Shown here one piece after another: positions 6,228 through 6,731 of a DNA stretch of 6,731 bases (positions are counted from its first letter, which is position 1; every line of letters begins with the position of its first letter). Position numbers and translations under genes: made by a program. Below the pieces are notes generated by a model, which searched no databases, was not told the origin of the DNA, and saw nothing but the letters and a program-made list of their open reading frames with translations. Source of the stretch: CBFGTJ01 sp965651815 (GTDB taxonomy: Bacteria > Actinomycetota > Acidimicrobiia > Acidimicrobiales > Microtrichaceae); contig CBFGTJ010000173.1 in the NCBI GenBank assembly GCA_965651815.1, positions 1 to 6,731 on the forward strand. Direction: 5' to 3'.

Positions 6228-6731
6228 TCTTCGGCCTGCGGTTCGACCTGCGGCACCCGGCGTTCAGCCCCGTGTCGCACAGCGAGCGGTACCGCGCGTG
6301 CGTCGACATGTGCGAGTGGGCCGACGAGCGCGGCGCGATGTTCGTCGGGCTCAGCGAGCACCACGGCTCCGACGACGGGTACCTGCCGTCCCCGCTGACG
6401 CTCGCCGCGGCGGTCGCGGCGCGGACCCGCAACCTGGCCATCACGATCGGCGCGCTGGTCGCGCCGTTCCACGACCCGCTGCGGCTCGCCGAGGACGTCG
6501 CGGTCGTCGACCTCGTGAGCGGTGGGCGCCTCTCGCTGATCCTGGGCGCCGGCTACGTGCCGGGCGAGTTCGAGATGTTCGGGGTGCCGATGTCGGAGCG
6601 GCCCCGGCGGGTCACCGAGGTCGTCGAGACGCTGCGCGCGGCGTGGACCGGCGAGCCGTTCACCTACCGGGGCCGGACCGTCACGGTCCGGCCCACCCCG
6701 ACGAACCCGGGTGGGCCGCCGCTCCTGCTCG
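6224..6731 (+). CDS. LLM-class flavin/F420-dependent oxidoreductase, N-terminal part (3' end outside window)
   Basis: The reading frame starts at the ATG at 6224, overlaps the SDR stop (ATGA), and stays open to the right edge: 169 residues are visible, of about 300-360 usual in the family. The N-terminal beta strand MIFGLRF, SEHHGSDDGYLPSP at 44-57, the strand AITIGALVAPFHDPLRLAED at 72-91 and SGGRLSLILGAGY at 99-111 are typical of the bacterial luciferase-like TIM barrel. The family includes FMNH2-dependent monooxygenases and F420-dependent reductases or dehydrogenases; the visible part does not decide between them, although F420 use is common in actinomycetes. No strong ribosome binding site is seen and the start lies on the previous stop, so translation is probably coupled. 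Position at the end of a P450 and beta-oxidation operon suggests an extra oxidative or reductive step on the same substrate. Confidence 0.9.
   Translation, partial: MIFGLRFDLRHPAFSPVSHSERYRACVDMCEWADERGAMFVGLSEHHGSDDGYLPSPLTLAAAVAARTRNLAITIGALVAPFHDPLRLAEDVAVVDLVSGGRLSLILGAGYVPGEFEMFGVPMSERPRRVTEVVETLRAAWTGEPFTYRGRTVTVRPTPTNPGGPPLLL

Overview
The window is a dense block of six genes, all on the + strand, from a very GC-rich genome. Codon third positions are almost all G or C. With the protein families present, this points to an actinomycete-type bacterium (Actinomycetota: mycobacteria, rhodococci, Acidimicrobiia or similar). Genus cannot be assigned from this sequence, and the phylum is an inference from base composition and family style.

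Layout: (1) the C-terminal part of an NAD(P)-dependent aldehyde dehydrogenase, cut by the left edge (1-637); (2) a complete cytochrome P450 (634-1839); (3) a complete thiolase (1853-3022); (4) an acyl-CoA dehydrogenase-family protein (3044-4198); (5) a second, different acyl-CoA dehydrogenase-family protein (4195-5475); (6) a short-chain dehydrogenase/reductase (5472-6227); (7) the N-terminal part of a luciferase-like (LLM) flavin- or F420-dependent oxidoreductase, cut by the right edge (6224-6731). Counting both partial genes there are seven reading frames, five of them complete. Four of the six junctions are ATGA overlaps and the other two gaps are 13 and 21 bases. The stretch therefore looks like one transcript whose promoter and terminator lie outside the window. 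No RNA gene, mobile element, CRISPR array, long repeat or intergenic region over 21 bases was seen.

Taken together the genes read as a catabolic cassette. P450 hydroxylation and aldehyde oxidation would make a carboxylic acid. After CoA activation by a ligase not seen here, the paired acyl-CoA dehydrogenases would introduce a double bond, and the thiolase would release acetyl-CoA or propionyl-CoA. The SDR could serve an alcohol or hydroxyacyl step, and the LLM protein a further oxidation or reduction. The substrate is unknown. A branched or polycyclic isoprenoid such as a steroid or terpenoid side chain is a reasonable guess, because the two dehydrogenases have complementary motifs like the heteromeric FadE pairs of mycobacterial cholesterol catabolism. 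No CoA ligase, enoyl-CoA hydratase, ferredoxin or regulator is present in the window, so the pathway is incomplete as seen.
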